Under the pieces are notes generated by a model, which ran no database searches, was not told the origin of the DNA, and saw only the letters and a program-made list of their open reading frames with translations. Shown here piece by piece: positions 18,373 to 29,636 of a DNA stretch of 64,000 nt (its first letter is position 1; each line of letters starts with the position of its first letter). The position numbers and the translations under genes are program-made. The stretch lies in NCBI RefSeq assembly GCF_016863635.1, contig NZ_BOPG01000003.1, forward strand, positions 349,383 to 413,382, in the 5' to 3' direction. The DNA comes from Virgisporangium aurantiacum (GTDB lineage Bacteria > Actinomycetota > Actinomycetes > Mycobacteriales > Micromonosporaceae).

Positions 18373-18402
18373 ATCCTGCCGGCACCCCGTAAGGCCTCAC
18401 AA
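18373..18402 (-). promoter_or_regulatory. promoter of the MATE-truB-ribF unit
   Basis: On the minus strand, TTGTGA (18402-18397), an 18-bp spacer and CAGGAT (18378-18373) stand 7 nt before the ATG at 18365. There is no Shine-Dalgarno-like sequence other than a G-run, so initiation may be leaderless. It lies downstream of a terminator-like hairpin, consistent with a fresh start of transcription. Confidence 0.5.
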
Positions 18403-18442
18403 CCCTTACAGCACTTACTGGGACGTGGCACCGGACACGCCT

Positions 18443-18471
18443 GTGGACGCCCACCGGCGGTGGGCGTCCAC
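18443..18471 (-). terminator. strong hairpin after the 31-codon ORF
   Basis: GTGGACGCCCACC pairs perfectly with GGTGGGCGTCCAC around a 3-nt loop (13-bp stem). It starts 19 nt beyond the stop of the small ORF at 18490. No U-run follows, which is common for actinomycete terminators. Confidence 0.75.
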
Positions 18472-18489
18472 GATCAGGCAGATGTGTGT

Positions 18490-18585
18490 CTAGTAGCGGC
18501 GGTCCATCGAGGCCTGCAGCGCGGCGCGGGCACTCTCGCGCTCGGTGGGCTCGGGCTTGGGCTGCGGCTTCGGCTTTTCAGACAT
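18490..18585 (-). CDS. 31-residue small basic/Pro-rich protein
   Basis: ATG at 18585 follows AAGGAG by 8 nt, a textbook ribosome-binding site, and the frame ends with TAG before a 13-bp terminator hairpin. The peptide opens MSEKPKPQPKPEP, alternating Lys and Pro, and then forms a charged Ala-rich helix (ERESARAALQASMD) ending RRY. No known domain. The good translation signal and dedicated terminator argue that it is real. It stands where the DHH phosphoesterase gene is usually found; function unknown. Confidence 0.6.
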   Translation of the reverse strand: MSEKPKPQPKPEPTERESARAALQASMDRRY

Positions 18586-18869
18586 GGCGAAGTCTCCTTG
18601 GACGTCTCCGGTGACACGGGCGGTCGCGCGGCCGGCGCTGAAGGACGGCCGCTGAACACGGTGCGTGGTGACCGGGATCGCCGGTGCACTCACGGCGGGA
18701 GCGGGCCAGCCTGGTGGGCCGGCCATGGAGACCGAGATAGCGGTTGTGCACACCCTCGACTTGCTCCCCCTCGCGGCCAGCAGTGCATCCCGCGGCGGGG
18801 AGCTGGCCTGCTATGGGGAGCAGATCCCGCCGCGACGGCGAAGGATAAGTACGACGGTGCGCATGCGAT

Positions 18870-18885
18870 CTAAACTATCGTTTAG
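18870..18885. promoter_or_regulatory. orphan AT-rich palindrome, TetR-type operator candidate
   Basis: CTAAAC-TATC-GTTTAG is a perfect 6-bp inverted repeat with a 4-bp centre in otherwise GC-rich DNA. Palindromes of this length and composition are typical of TetR-family operators in actinobacteria, but no TetR gene is adjacent. It could control the small ORF downstream on the minus strand. Confidence 0.5.
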
Positions 18886-18928
18886 TTCCACCATGTGCGC
18901 GCTGTTCCCGGCAACTGAGACACCGAAA

Positions 18929-18950
18929 GGGCGTCGGTTTCCCGACGCCC
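18929..18950 (-). terminator. rho-independent terminator after rbfA
   Basis: GGGCGTCGG pairs with CCGACGCCC around a 4-nt loop, 19 nt past the rbfA stop. On the minus strand TTTCGG follows directly. It separates rbfA from the small ORF and MATE unit. Confidence 0.82.
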
Positions 18951-18969
18951 CCTCGATTTGACAGCTGGA

Positions 18970-19425
18970 TCAGCCCTCGCGGGCGGCCGTCACCTCGTCG
19001 TCTTCCGACTCTTCGGTCTTGTAGGGGTTCGCGCCGGCCGCGTACTGCTTGCCGGCCGCGAGGCGCTGCACCTCGGCGTCGGCGGTGCGGGCGGCCGCGA
19101 GCAGCTCGTCGATCTCCTTGACGTGCTCCTGCACGTCGTCGTGCACGAACGCCAGCGACGGCGAGTGCCGCAGCCCCATCGCCTTGCCCACCGTGCTGCG
19201 CAGCAGCCCCTTCGCGCTCTCCAGGGCGGCTGCGGTGCCGGCCTGCGCGGCCGCGTCGCCGAACACCGTGTAGAAGACGGTGGCTTCGCGCAGGTCGGCG
19301 GTGATCCGGGCATCGGTGATCGTGATCATCCCGAGGCGGGGGTCCTTGATCTGGGTGCGAACGACCGAAGCAACCAGTTCGCGCACACGCTCCGCGTGGC
19401 GACGCACCTTGGCAGGGTCAGACAT
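18970..19425 (-). CDS. rbfA: 30S ribosome-binding factor A
   Basis: Encodes 151 aa from ATG 19425, chosen because AGGAGG lies about 7 nt upstream. RbfA assists late 16S rRNA 5'-end maturation and cold adaptation. The N-terminal helix ending VASVVRTQIKDPRLGMITITDARI and the block KGLLRSTVGKAMGLRHSPSLAFVHDD are family signatures. The C-terminal 25 residues are acidic and not conserved. It follows DUF503 by 62 nt. Confidence 0.96.
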   Translation of the reverse strand: MSDPAKVRRHAERVRELVASVVRTQIKDPRLGMITITDARITADLREATVFYTVFGDAAAQAGTAAALESAKGLLRSTVGKAMGLRHSPSLAFVHDDVQEHVKEIDELLAAARTADAEVQRLAAGKQYAAGANPYKTEESEDDEVTAAREG

Positions 19426-19487
19426 CTCCCTCACCTCCTGATCAGACGACAATCCGTACGGTTTACGAGCGTACCCAGCCCGGCGGA

Positions 19488-19781
19488 TTAGTCATCGTCG
19501 CCGTGCAGGCGGCGTCGCACCGACAGCATTTCCACTTCCGGGCGCGCGGCCACCAACCGCTCACACCGGTCCAATACGTCACGAACGTGGGCAGGCTCGG
19601 CCGCGACCACCGCGACCCCGATGGCGGCCCGGCCGTGCAGGTCGAGCGAGTCGACCTCCGCGACCGCCACCTCGAACTTCCGCAGCGCGGCGATGATCGG
19701 CCGCACGTAGCCGCGCTTCTCCTTCAACGACCGGCTGTCACCCGGGAGCAGCAGGTCGAACTCGGCAGTACCGGTGAACAA
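19488..19781 (-). CDS. DUF503 (YlxP-like) protein
   Basis: Encodes 97 aa, the usual size. The sequence has the DUF503 pattern: FTGTAEFDLLLPGDSRSLKEKR near the start, then AVAEVDSLDLHGRAAIGVAVV. The family (YlxP) lies between infB and rbfA in many Gram-positive genomes and is linked to ribosome maturation, mechanism unknown. TTG start with GGAGGG 7-8 nt upstream. Confidence 0.9.
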   Translation of the reverse strand: MFTGTAEFDLLLPGDSRSLKEKRGYVRPIIAALRKFEVAVAEVDSLDLHGRAAIGVAVVAAEPAHVRDVLDRCERLVAARPEVEMLSVRRRLHGDDD

Positions 19782-19808
19782 TCAATTCCCTCCGTGAGAG
19801 GCGACAAA

Positions 19809-19835
19809 GGCCCGGCCGAATGTACCGGCCGGGCC
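19809..19835 (-). terminator. terminator-like hairpin after infB
   Basis: GGCCCGGCCG pairs with CGGCCGGGCC (10 bp, 7-nt loop), 14 nt past the infB stop, followed on the minus strand by TTTGTC. It should end most rimP-nusA-ylxR-infB transcripts before DUF503-rbfA. Confidence 0.78.
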
Positions 19836-19849
19836 CTGTCACATCGATG

Positions 19850-22918
<3,069 letters not shown>

Positions 22919-23009
22919 TGCACTCCTCATCTCGAGGTCAGCAGCAGCTCCGTTTCCGGGCCCGCGCCGACCTCACTCGTGCACTTGAAGCCTTGTCATT
23001 TCAGGGACT

Positions 23010-23396
23010 TCATCGTGTGCTCATGTTGGTCGTCCTACCTTGCTTCTGCGGGTGGGCCGGTTGACCCACCGCCGACGGTGCCGACCCCGACTCGTCCTGG
23101 GACAGAGCCTCGGCCAGCTCACCCGTGTCGACGACACCGGTGACGCGCAACGAACGCCCGAAGGCGCGCCGCCGCTGCGCTAGTGCGAAACAACTCGGAC
23201 CGGGATGCAGATGCGCCCCACGGCCGGGTCGTCTACGTGGCGGATCGGGAACCAGGCTGAACTGACCAGCGCCGGTCTCCACCGCCACGAAACGCAACAA
23301 CTCGGATGCTGGTACGCGCTTCCGGCAGCCGATACAGGTGCGGACGGGATGAGCCGAAAGCACCGGCGGGGCGGCCGGTCGTGCGCGACGTACCAC
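23010..23396 (-). CDS. ylxR: YlxR (DUF448) RNA-binding protein
   Basis: Encodes 128 aa. The YlxR signature VRTCIGCRKRVPASELLRFV is followed by GRGAHLHPGPSCFALAQRRRAFGRSLRV, the predicted RNA-binding surface. It lies between nusA and infB, its conserved place. The GTG start is 7 nt after the nusA stop with no clear Shine-Dalgarno sequence, so translation may be coupled to nusA. Residues after about 105 are non-conserved. YlxR relatives are reported as RNase P modulators or nucleoid-associated in other bacteria. Confidence 0.9.
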   Translation of the reverse strand: MVRRARPAAPPVLSAHPVRTCIGCRKRVPASELLRFVAVETGAGQFSLVPDPPRRRPGRGAHLHPGPSCFALAQRRRAFGRSLRVTGVVDTGELAEALSQDESGSAPSAVGQPAHPQKQGRTTNMSTR

Positions 23397-23403
23397 GGAA
23401 AGT

Positions 23404-24432
23404 CTACCCCGCGCTCTCCGCGCGTGCGCCGCCCGGTGCGGCCGGAGATCCGCCCGAGGCCTCGGTATCTGGACGGATATCGATGCGCCAACCGGTCAAT
23501 CGGGCAGCAAGCCGGGCATTCTGCCCCTCCCGCCCGATTGCGAGCGAAAGCTGGAAGTCGGGCACGATCACCCGAGCGGTGCGGTTCGCGGCGTCGACAA
23601 CATCGACGCGCAGTGCCTTCGCGGGCGACAGAGCGTTGCCGACGAACGCCGCCGGGTCGTCCGACCAGTCGATAATGTCGATCTTCTCACCATGGAGCTC
23701 GCTCATCACCGCGCGGACCCGCTGGCCCATCGGACCGATGCACGCGCCCTTGGCGTTGACCCCGGCCGCCGTCGACCGGACCGCGATCTTGGTGCGGTGG
23801 CCGGCCTCGCGGGCGATCGCGGCGATCTCGACGGTGCCGTCGGCGATCTCCGGGACCTCCAGCGCGAACAGCTTCTTCACCAGGCTGGGGTGCGACCGGG
23901 AGAGCGTGATCTGCGGCCCGCGGAACCCCTTCACCACGTGCACCACGATGCACCGCAGCCGGTGCCCGTGCAGATACTCCTCGCCGGGCACCTGTTCCGC
24001 CGGGGGCAGCATGGCCTCGACCTTGCCCAGGTCGACCGTGACGATGCCCTTCTCGGCCCGCGCCTCGTGCGCCTGCACCACGCCGGTGACCAGGTCACCG
24101 TCGCGCCCGGCGTACTCGCCGAAGTGCGCCTCGTCGGTGGCCTCCCGGAGCCGCTGCAGGATGACCTGCTTCGCGGTCATCGCGGCGATGCGGCCGAAGT
24201 CGTGCGGGGTGTCGTCGAACTCGCGCGCCACCGTGCCGTCCTCGGCCATCTCCTGCGCGAAAACGGCGGCGAACCCGGTCTTGCGATCGATCTCCACCCG
24301 GGCGTGCGAATGCGCGCCATCGGTATGGCGGTACGCGGTGAGTAGGGCGGTCTCGATGGCCGAGAGGATGGTCTCGAACGGGATCTCCCGTTCTCGCTCC
24401 AGGGCCCGGAGGGCCGCGAGGTCGATGTTCAC
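23404..24432 (-). CDS. nusA: transcription termination/antitermination protein NusA
   Basis: Encodes 342 aa, the short actinobacterial form without the C-terminal acidic repeats of E. coli. Order: N-terminal RNAP-binding domain (1-125), S1 domain ([14 protein letters not shown]), KH1 and KH2 ([49 protein letters not shown]). Acts on elongating RNA polymerase at pauses and hairpins. Its GTG start overlaps the rimP stop as GTGA, so rimP-nusA are coupled. Confidence 0.97.
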   Translation of the reverse strand: MNIDLAALRALEREREIPFETILSAIETALLTAYRHTDGAHSHARVEIDRKTGFAAVFAQEMAEDGTVAREFDDTPHDFGRIAAMTAKQVILQRLREATDEAHFGEYAGRDGDLVTGVVQAHEARAEKGIVTVDLGKVEAMLPPAEQVPGEEYLHGHRLRCIVVHVVKGFRGPQITLSRSHPSLVKKLFALEVPEIADGTVEIAAIAREAGHRTKIAVRSTAAGVNAKGACIGPMGQRVRAVMSELHGEKIDIIDWSDDPAAFVGNALSPAKALRVDVVDAANRTARVIVPDFQLSLAIGREGQNARLAARLTGWRIDIRPDTEASGGSPAAPGGARAESAG

Positions 24433-25109
24433 TCCTCGTCCTCCTCGAAGTCATCGTCAGCGTCTTCGTCGTCGTACTCCTCGGCACCGGCGATCTCGTC
24501 GAGATCGTCGTCCGAGACGGTCTCCAGCCGGCTGAACTCCAGCTGGATCTTCCCCGTACCCAACTCCCCGTAGGCGAACGTGTGCTCGGTTCCGTCGACC
24601 GACAGTGTGACGCCGTGGTCGTCGGCCGCGGTCACCCGTCCGGTGATCTGCTTGTCGCCGGCCTTGACCTGCACCAACCGGCCGGTGTTGCGCCGCCAGT
24701 GCCGGGGCAGGCTGAGCGGCCGGTCGACGCCGGGCGAGCTGACCTGCAACTCGTACTCGCCCACGAAAAGCGTCTCGCCGCCGGCCTCCGCCGCGTCGAG
24801 CGCCGCCGATACCAGGCGCGACACGTCGGCGACCGCGTCGAGGTTCACCCCGCCGTCGCGGTCGACGGTCAGCCGGACGAGGTGGCGGCGCCCGGCCCGC
24901 GAGAGGGACAGCCCGTCGAGGTCGTACCCGGCCGCGGTGACGACCGGTTCGATCACCTCACGCACCCGCGCCCGGTTCGGGCTCGGACCGGCGGGAAACT
25001 CGCGCTGCGGCGGCGGCCCGCTGCGGTTCTGCGACCCCCCGCGGTTCTGGGCACCCGAGCGCGACCCACCAGCGCCGCGGCCTCCGCCACGCCCGTGCCG
25101 CTGCGCCAT
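24429..25109 (-). CDS. rimP: ribosome maturation factor RimP
   Basis: Encodes 226 aa from ATG 25109, preceded by GGGAAGGG; the longer frame to 25229 lacks a ribosome-binding site. RimP is needed for 30S assembly. Conserved: [69 protein letters not shown]. An Arg/Gly/Ser-rich N-terminal extension (residues 1-45) and an acidic C-terminal tail flank the core. It is the first gene of the rimP-nusA-ylxR-infB unit and diverges from the lipoprotein gene. Confidence 0.95.
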   Translation of the reverse strand: MAQRHGRGGGRGAGGSRSGAQNRGGSQNRSGPPPQREFPAGPSPNRARVREVIEPVVTAAGYDLDGLSLSRAGRRHLVRLTVDRDGGVNLDAVADVSRLVSAALDAAEAGGETLFVGEYELQVSSPGVDRPLSLPRHWRRNTGRLVQVKAGDKQITGRVTAADDHGVTLSVDGTEHTFAYGELGTGKIQLEFSRLETVSDDDLDEIAGAEEYDDEDADDDFEEDEE

Positions 25110-25258
25110 CCCGATGCCCTTCCCGCTGGTGATCCCGACAAGATCCCGCTCACGCCGATACGCCGCTCGCAAGACTGGCACGAGCGGCTTGCCCTGAAGC
25201 CTACGCGCCGTAACGGCGCTCGCCGGCACGGCGCTCCGAGTACGGGCGCGTTGCGCCG

Positions 25259-25765
25259 ATGGTGTTGACTGTGGCGATGCCTTGGGGGTGGGGACGAACC
25301 GGGCGCCGTACCTTTATGGCCGCCGCGGCCGGCGCTGTCGGCGTCGCCCTGGTCGGCTGTGAATCGAACGACGACGGGGCCTCGGCCATTCCCGCGGCCG
25401 ACGCCGCCGCGCTGCGCCAGGTCGCCGGCGAGGCGCTCGACCTGGCCAACCGCTACGACGCGGCGATCTCCCAGAACCCCGACCAGGCCGCCAAGCTCAC
25501 CCCGATCCGCGACGCCCACCGCGAGCACGCCGCGGCGATCGGGCGGTCGCTCGACGCCTCGGTCTCGGCGGCGGCGCCCACTTCGTCCGGGAGCACGGGA
25601 TCGGGCGGCGCGGGGTCGGGCGGCGCGTTGAAGGCGCTCGCCACGGCCGAGAAGGCCGCCGCCGAGCGCGCGGTCGCGGCCTGCGTCGCCGTCGCGTCCC
25701 ATTACGCGCCGCTGTTGGGCGCGGTCGCGGCGGCCCGCGCGAGTCACGCCGAGGTCCTGCAGTGA
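25259..25765 (+). CDS. Tat-type lipoprotein, unknown function
   Basis: Encodes 168 aa. The N-terminus has a twin-arginine motif (TGRRTFM, residues 14-20), a hydrophobic stretch and a lipobox VALVGC with C34 as the lipidated residue, so export is probably by Tat. The mature part is helical and Ala-rich with a Ser/Gly linker around residues 110-125. An ATG six codons in (25277) is the other possible start. The DUF4439 gene follows 31 nt downstream; in other actinobacteria a lipoprotein and DUF4439 domain occur together, so the two may form one envelope system. No enzyme motif is seen. Confidence 0.75.
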   Translation: MVLTVAMPWGWGRTGRRTFMAAAAGAVGVALVGCESNDDGASAIPAADAAALRQVAGEALDLANRYDAAISQNPDQAAKLTPIRDAHREHAAAIGRSLDASVSAAAPTSSGSTGSGGAGSGGALKALATAEKAAAERAVAACVAVASHYAPLLGAVAAARASHAEVLQ

Positions 25766-25796
25766 AAGGCTCCGGGGTGAGAAGCGGGGAGACGCC

Positions 25797-26228
25797 GTGA
25801 GCACGGCCGAAGAGGCGTTCGCCGCTGCGCTGGTGGCCGAGCACGCGGCGGTGTTCGGGTACGGGCTGGTCGGCGCCCGGCTCGACAACAGCACCCTGGC
25901 CCTGGCCACGCAGGCCGAACTGGCCCACCGGGCCCGCCGCGACGTGCTGGTCGCGCGGCTCACCGAACGGGGCGCCAAGGCGCCGGCGGCCGAACCCGCG
26001 TACAGCCTGCCCGAACCGGTCACCGACCTGGCCGGCGCGTTGAAGTTGGCGATCGGCATCGAGGAGCGCACCGCCGCCGTGTGGCGGGCCGCGCTGCTGT
26101 CGACCGACGGCGACGACCGCCGCGTCGCCGTCGACGCCCTCACCGACTGCGCCGTCCGCGCGACCCGCCTCCGCCGCGCCGCGTCCATCACGCCGGCGAC
26201 CGTCCCGTTCCCCGGCCGCCTCGGCTGA
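25797..26228 (+). CDS. DUF4439 ferritin-like domain protein
   Basis: Encodes 143 aa, essentially one four-helix domain. Helix 1 (FAAALVAEHAAVFGYGLVGARL) carries Glu and His where ferritin-like folds hold metal ligands; helix 2 has AELAHRARRDVL, helix 3 ALKLAIGIEERTAAVWRAAL, helix 4 the C-terminal segment. No signal peptide is visible, in contrast to the lipoprotein encoded just upstream. Metal binding is inferred from the fold. It ends 4 nt before the convergent permease gene stop. Confidence 0.8.
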   Translation: MSTAEEAFAAALVAEHAAVFGYGLVGARLDNSTLALATQAELAHRARRDVLVARLTERGAKAPAAEPAYSLPEPVTDLAGALKLAIGIEERTAAVWRAALLSTDGDDRRVAVDALTDCAVRATRLRRAASITPATVPFPGRLG

Positions 26229-26232
26229 GGGA

Positions 26233-28920
26233 TCAGGCGGCCCGTTCCACGGGTAGGCGGGCCCGCGTGAACAGGGCCGCGCCCAGCATCGCCGCCGCCG
26301 GGACCACCACCAGCGACACCAGGACGTTCAGCCACGGGACGACGTACGGCATCGGTGCCTCGAACGCGGGCCACGTGGAGGCCAGCGCCCGGTTCTGTCC
26401 GGTGATCACGGCGGCCGCCGCGCCGAGGCCGGCCAGCAGGCCGAGCAGTGAGCCGAGACCGGCCACGATTCCGGTGCGGCTCAGCGACAGCATCCGGCGC
26501 ACCCCGGGCGAGGCGCCGACCGCGGCGAGCGTCGTCAGGTCGGCCCGGCCCTCGGCCGCGGCCAGCCCGGTGGCGATCCCGGCGGCGCCGATCGTCACGA
26601 CGCCGGCGACGATCGCCAGCACCACCAGGAACGGCTCCTGCTCCGGTGTCGGCGGCTTCTGCGTGGTGATCTGCCAACTGCCGTCGACCTTGGCGGCGGC
26701 GGCCAGGAACGCGTCCTCCTCGGCCTGCGTCGGCCGGTGGTCGGTGACGCCGATGTAGCCGGCCGGCCGGCTGGTGAGGCCCAGCTTGGCGATGCCCTCG
26801 GGCGAGACGACGACGACCGGCGAGTCGGTCGGCGGCAGCACGAGCGCCGGCAGTTCGACCTTCCGGGGGTCGCCCTCCCGACCGCTGATGGCGATGGTCG
26901 TCCGGCCGCCGGCGACGGCGAACCGGTCGGCGACGAGCACGCCGCCCGCCCGCAGCATGGCGGTGGCCGCGTCGAGCGTCGCCGCGTCGAGGTCGACGAG
27001 CGTCCCGAGATCCTTCGAGTCGATCACGACCTCGTTGAACGACGGCCCGTACGACTCGCGCAGCGTCGTCTCGCAGCGCGGATCGTTGCGGGCGGCCCGC
27101 TGCTTCTCCCGGCTCAGGTTGCCCTGATTGATGTACGGGCACTCCTGGGCGGCGGGCCGTTCGGTGGCGAGATAGCAGACGGACCCGCCGGCGCAGACCG
27201 GGCGACCGATCGGCACCGTGGTGGTCACCGGCATCGTGGCCGTCATCGCGGCCGCGAGCGCGGGGAACGCGGCGGCCGGCGGTGGTGGCGGCGGCTCCTG
27301 GTTGGGGCCGGACGGCCACTCGTTCGCCTCCGCGGCCACCCACCCGGCCGGCATGACCAGCGGTCGGTCCGACTGGATGTAGCGGCCGGTGCCGCTGGCG
27401 ATCGTCACCCCGGCCAGCGTGCTGACCGCCACCGCCGCGAGCACGGCGCTGATCGCGGGTGCGGCCGCGGCCCGGTTGCGTCCGACGTCGCGCAGCGCGA
27501 TCCGGGCCGACAACGGGAACCGGCCGCCGAGCCGCGCGACGAGCCCGACCAGCGCCGGCGTGCACAGCACCAGGCCGATCTCGCCGATCACCATGCCGGC
27601 CATCGAGATCGTGTCGTCGGCCCGCGAGGCGCCGAACGCCGTTGCCGCGATGCCGAGCACGAGCGTCACCAGACCGAGCACCGCCCAGCGGCGGCGCAAC
27701 CGGGTGACGGCGTACAGGCCGCGCAGCGCGGCGACCACCGGTTGGCGGGCCGCCGTCCACGCCGGCACGATCGCGGCGAGCACACCGGAGCCGATCGCCA
27801 GCAGCACGAGGCCGGCCAGCGCCGACGGGAACACGCGGAACGCGCCGGGCGTCTGGTTCATGACGTTGTCGTCGAGCAGGGGGCGCGTGGTGTAGGCCAC
27901 GACGATCCCCAGCACCACGCCCAGCGCGGCGGCGAGCGCGCCCAGCACCACGCCGTCGGCCAGCACGATCCGGCGCAGGTGGGCCGGGCTGCCGCCGGCC
28001 GCCGCGACGAGCGCCAGTTCCCGCCGCCGGCGCCGGGCACCGACCGCGAACGCCGGCGCCGCCAGCAGCACCACCTCCAGGATCAGCGCACCCGCGAAGA
28101 TCGTGCCGATCCGGAACGCCTCGCCGTTGTTCCCGTTCGGCGGCGGCATCGTGGCCGGGTCGTACGGCGGCGGGTCGATCATGACCACGCGCGAGTACCC
28201 CACCGCGCCGCGCTTGTTCAGCGCCACGACGTCGGCCCAGGTCATCGGCGCCGGCGTGTCGGCCAGCCACTCGCTGTACCGCTCGTTCGCCGCGATCGGC
28301 GCGGCGTCGGGCCGGAACACCACCTTCTGCCCGCGCAGGTCCATCGGGTCCTCGACCAGCCCGACGACCTTCCACGTGCGGGATCCCTCGGGGTTCGAGA
28401 CCGTGCCGCCGACGCCGGCACCGAGGCGCTTGCCGGCCTCCCGGGTCAGCACCACCTCGTCGGCGTTCGCGGGCGCCCGCCCGGACACCTGCCGCAGCAT
28501 GCCTCTGGCCAGCGGATCGGTGTAGTCGAGCTCCCAGATGACCAACCGGCCGCGGCCGGCCTTCGTCCGGAACCCGGTGACGCCCTCGGTGACCGGGATG
28601 ATCCGGCTGCCGGCGGGCAGCAGCGACCTTGCGACGTCGCCCGTCAGCGGGACCGGCCCGCCGGTCTCGATCTGCGTGCCGATGCCGGTCGGTTCCTGCT
28701 TGACCGGCCCGTCGTACATCTGGGTGAGCTTGATGTCGGCCGTGCCGATCTCGCGGTCGACCTTCTCGGCCGCCGTGAGGTCGAACGTGTCGTAGGTGAC
28801 CGCGAAGAACGTGAACGCCAGCACCGGCAACCCGATCAGCGCGAGCACCAACGCGCTGCGTCCCTTCGACCGCCGGGCCTCCCGCCGGGCGATCCGCAGC
28901 GCGACGAGCCAGGCCCTCAC
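26233..28920 (-). CDS. FtsX-like ABC transporter permease (MacB/LolE type)
   Basis: Encodes 895 aa. One N-terminal membrane helix (about 23-45), a large extracytoplasmic domain, three helices around 270-390, then a second FtsX unit with a further outer domain (about 510-740) and terminal helices around 745-880: the duplicated FtsX layout. Forms the membrane part of an exporter of lipids, peptides or antibiotics, with the ATPase encoded just upstream. The GTG start overlaps the ATPase stop as GTGA. Regulation is probably by the PadR repressor, first gene of the unit. Confidence 0.92.
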   Translation of the reverse strand: MRAWLVALRIARREARRSKGRSALVLALIGLPVLAFTFFAVTYDTFDLTAAEKVDREIGTADIKLTQMYDGPVKQEPTGIGTQIETGGPVPLTGDVARSLLPAGSRIIPVTEGVTGFRTKAGRGRLVIWELDYTDPLARGMLRQVSGRAPANADEVVLTREAGKRLGAGVGGTVSNPEGSRTWKVVGLVEDPMDLRGQKVVFRPDAAPIAANERYSEWLADTPAPMTWADVVALNKRGAVGYSRVVMIDPPPYDPATMPPPNGNNGEAFRIGTIFAGALILEVVLLAAPAFAVGARRRRRELALVAAAGGSPAHLRRIVLADGVVLGALAAALGVVLGIVVAYTTRPLLDDNVMNQTPGAFRVFPSALAGLVLLAIGSGVLAAIVPAWTAARQPVVAALRGLYAVTRLRRRWAVLGLVTLVLGIAATAFGASRADDTISMAGMVIGEIGLVLCTPALVGLVARLGGRFPLSARIALRDVGRNRAAAAPAISAVLAAVAVSTLAGVTIASGTGRYIQSDRPLVMPAGWVAAEANEWPSGPNQEPPPPPPAAAFPALAAAMTATMPVTTTVPIGRPVCAGGSVCYLATERPAAQECPYINQGNLSREKQRAARNDPRCETTLRESYGPSFNEVVIDSKDLGTLVDLDAATLDAATAMLRAGGVLVADRFAVAGGRTTIAISGREGDPRKVELPALVLPPTDSPVVVVSPEGIAKLGLTSRPAGYIGVTDHRPTQAEEDAFLAAAAKVDGSWQITTQKPPTPEQEPFLVVLAIVAGVVTIGAAGIATGLAAAEGRADLTTLAAVGASPGVRRMLSLSRTGIVAGLGSLLGLLAGLGAAAAVITGQNRALASTWPAFEAPMPYVVPWLNVLVSLVVVPAAAMLGAALFTRARLPVERAA

Positions 28921-29636
28921 CGCGGCGCTCCGGAGAGGAGCTGGTCGGCCTCGCCGATCGGCCCGCTGGTGTCGACGATCACGCCGTCCTTGAGGAACAC
29001 CACGCGATCGGCCCAGGCCGCGTGTCGGGCCTCGTGGGTGACCAGGATCGCGGCCGCGCCGGCGTCGACGCGGGCCCGCAGGACCCGCAGCACCGCCTCG
29101 CCGGTCTCCGAGTCGAGGGCACCGGTGGGCTCGTCGGCCAGCACGAGGCGGCGCTCACCGACCAGGGCGCGGGCGATCGCCACCCGCTGCTGCTGGCCGC
29201 CGGACAGCTGCTCCGGGAACCGCTTCGCGAGGTCACCGAGGCCGAGATCGGCCAGCGCCGCGAGGGCGAGCCGGCGGGCGGCGCGGATCGACCTGCCGTC
29301 GAGTTCGAGCGGCAGCGCCACGTTCTCCACTGCGGTGAGGCTCGGCAGCAGGTTCAGCTCCTGGAAGACGTAGCCGACCCGGCGCCGGCGCACCGCCGCG
29401 AGCTTGCGCCGGGACAGCGTGCCGAGCACCTGGCCCTCCACCGCGACCTCGCCCCGGGTCGGCGCGTCGAGCCCGCCGCACAGGTTGAGCAGGGTCGACT
29501 TGCCCGAGCCGGAAGGCCCCATGACGGCCACCAGCTCGCCGGCGCCGACGGAGATCGAGACCCCGCGCAGGGCGTGCACGGCCGTCTCGCCGGACCCGTG
29601 CACGCGGTGCACGTCACGCAGTTCGATGATGGTCAT
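28917..29636 (-). CDS. ABC transporter ATP-binding protein (LolD/MacB type)
   Basis: Encodes 239 aa. Walker [11 protein letters not shown]-loop FQELNLLP, signature LSGGQQQRVAIARAL, Walker B RLVLADEPTGALD and the switch His in LVTHEARHA are all intact. The LNLLPSLTAVENVALPLEL block is typical of the MacB/LolD group that pairs with FtsX-like permeases. It overlaps padR upstream by ATGA and the permease downstream by GTGA, so padR-ATPase-permease is one coupled operon. Confidence 0.95.
   Translation of the reverse strand: MTIIELRDVHRVHGSGETAVHALRGVSISVGAGELVAVMGPSGSGKSTLLNLCGGLDAPTRGEVAVEGQVLGTLSRRKLAAVRRRRVGYVFQELNLLPSLTAVENVALPLELDGRSIRAARRLALAALADLGLGDLAKRFPEQLSGGQQQRVAIARALVGERRLVLADEPTGALDSETGEAVLRVLRARVDAGAAAILVTHEARHAAWADRVVFLKDGVIVDTSGPIGEADQLLSGAPR

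Larger units (their letters stand above)
18586..18969. other. 384-bp intergenic region with no recognised gene
   Basis: No convincing coding frame was found. It holds the rbfA terminator (18929-18950), an AT-rich 16-bp palindrome (18870-18885) and, next to the small ORF, its ribosome-binding site. A 27-codon minus-strand frame starting near 18895 has no ribosome-binding site and is not called. In related genomes this interval is occupied by the DHH phosphoesterase (nrnA-type) gene. Confidence 0.6.

Noticed and set aside
18700..18895. 27-codon minus-strand frame near the orphan palindrome
   Set aside because: No ribosome-binding site, no conserved motif and the frame is interrupted early.
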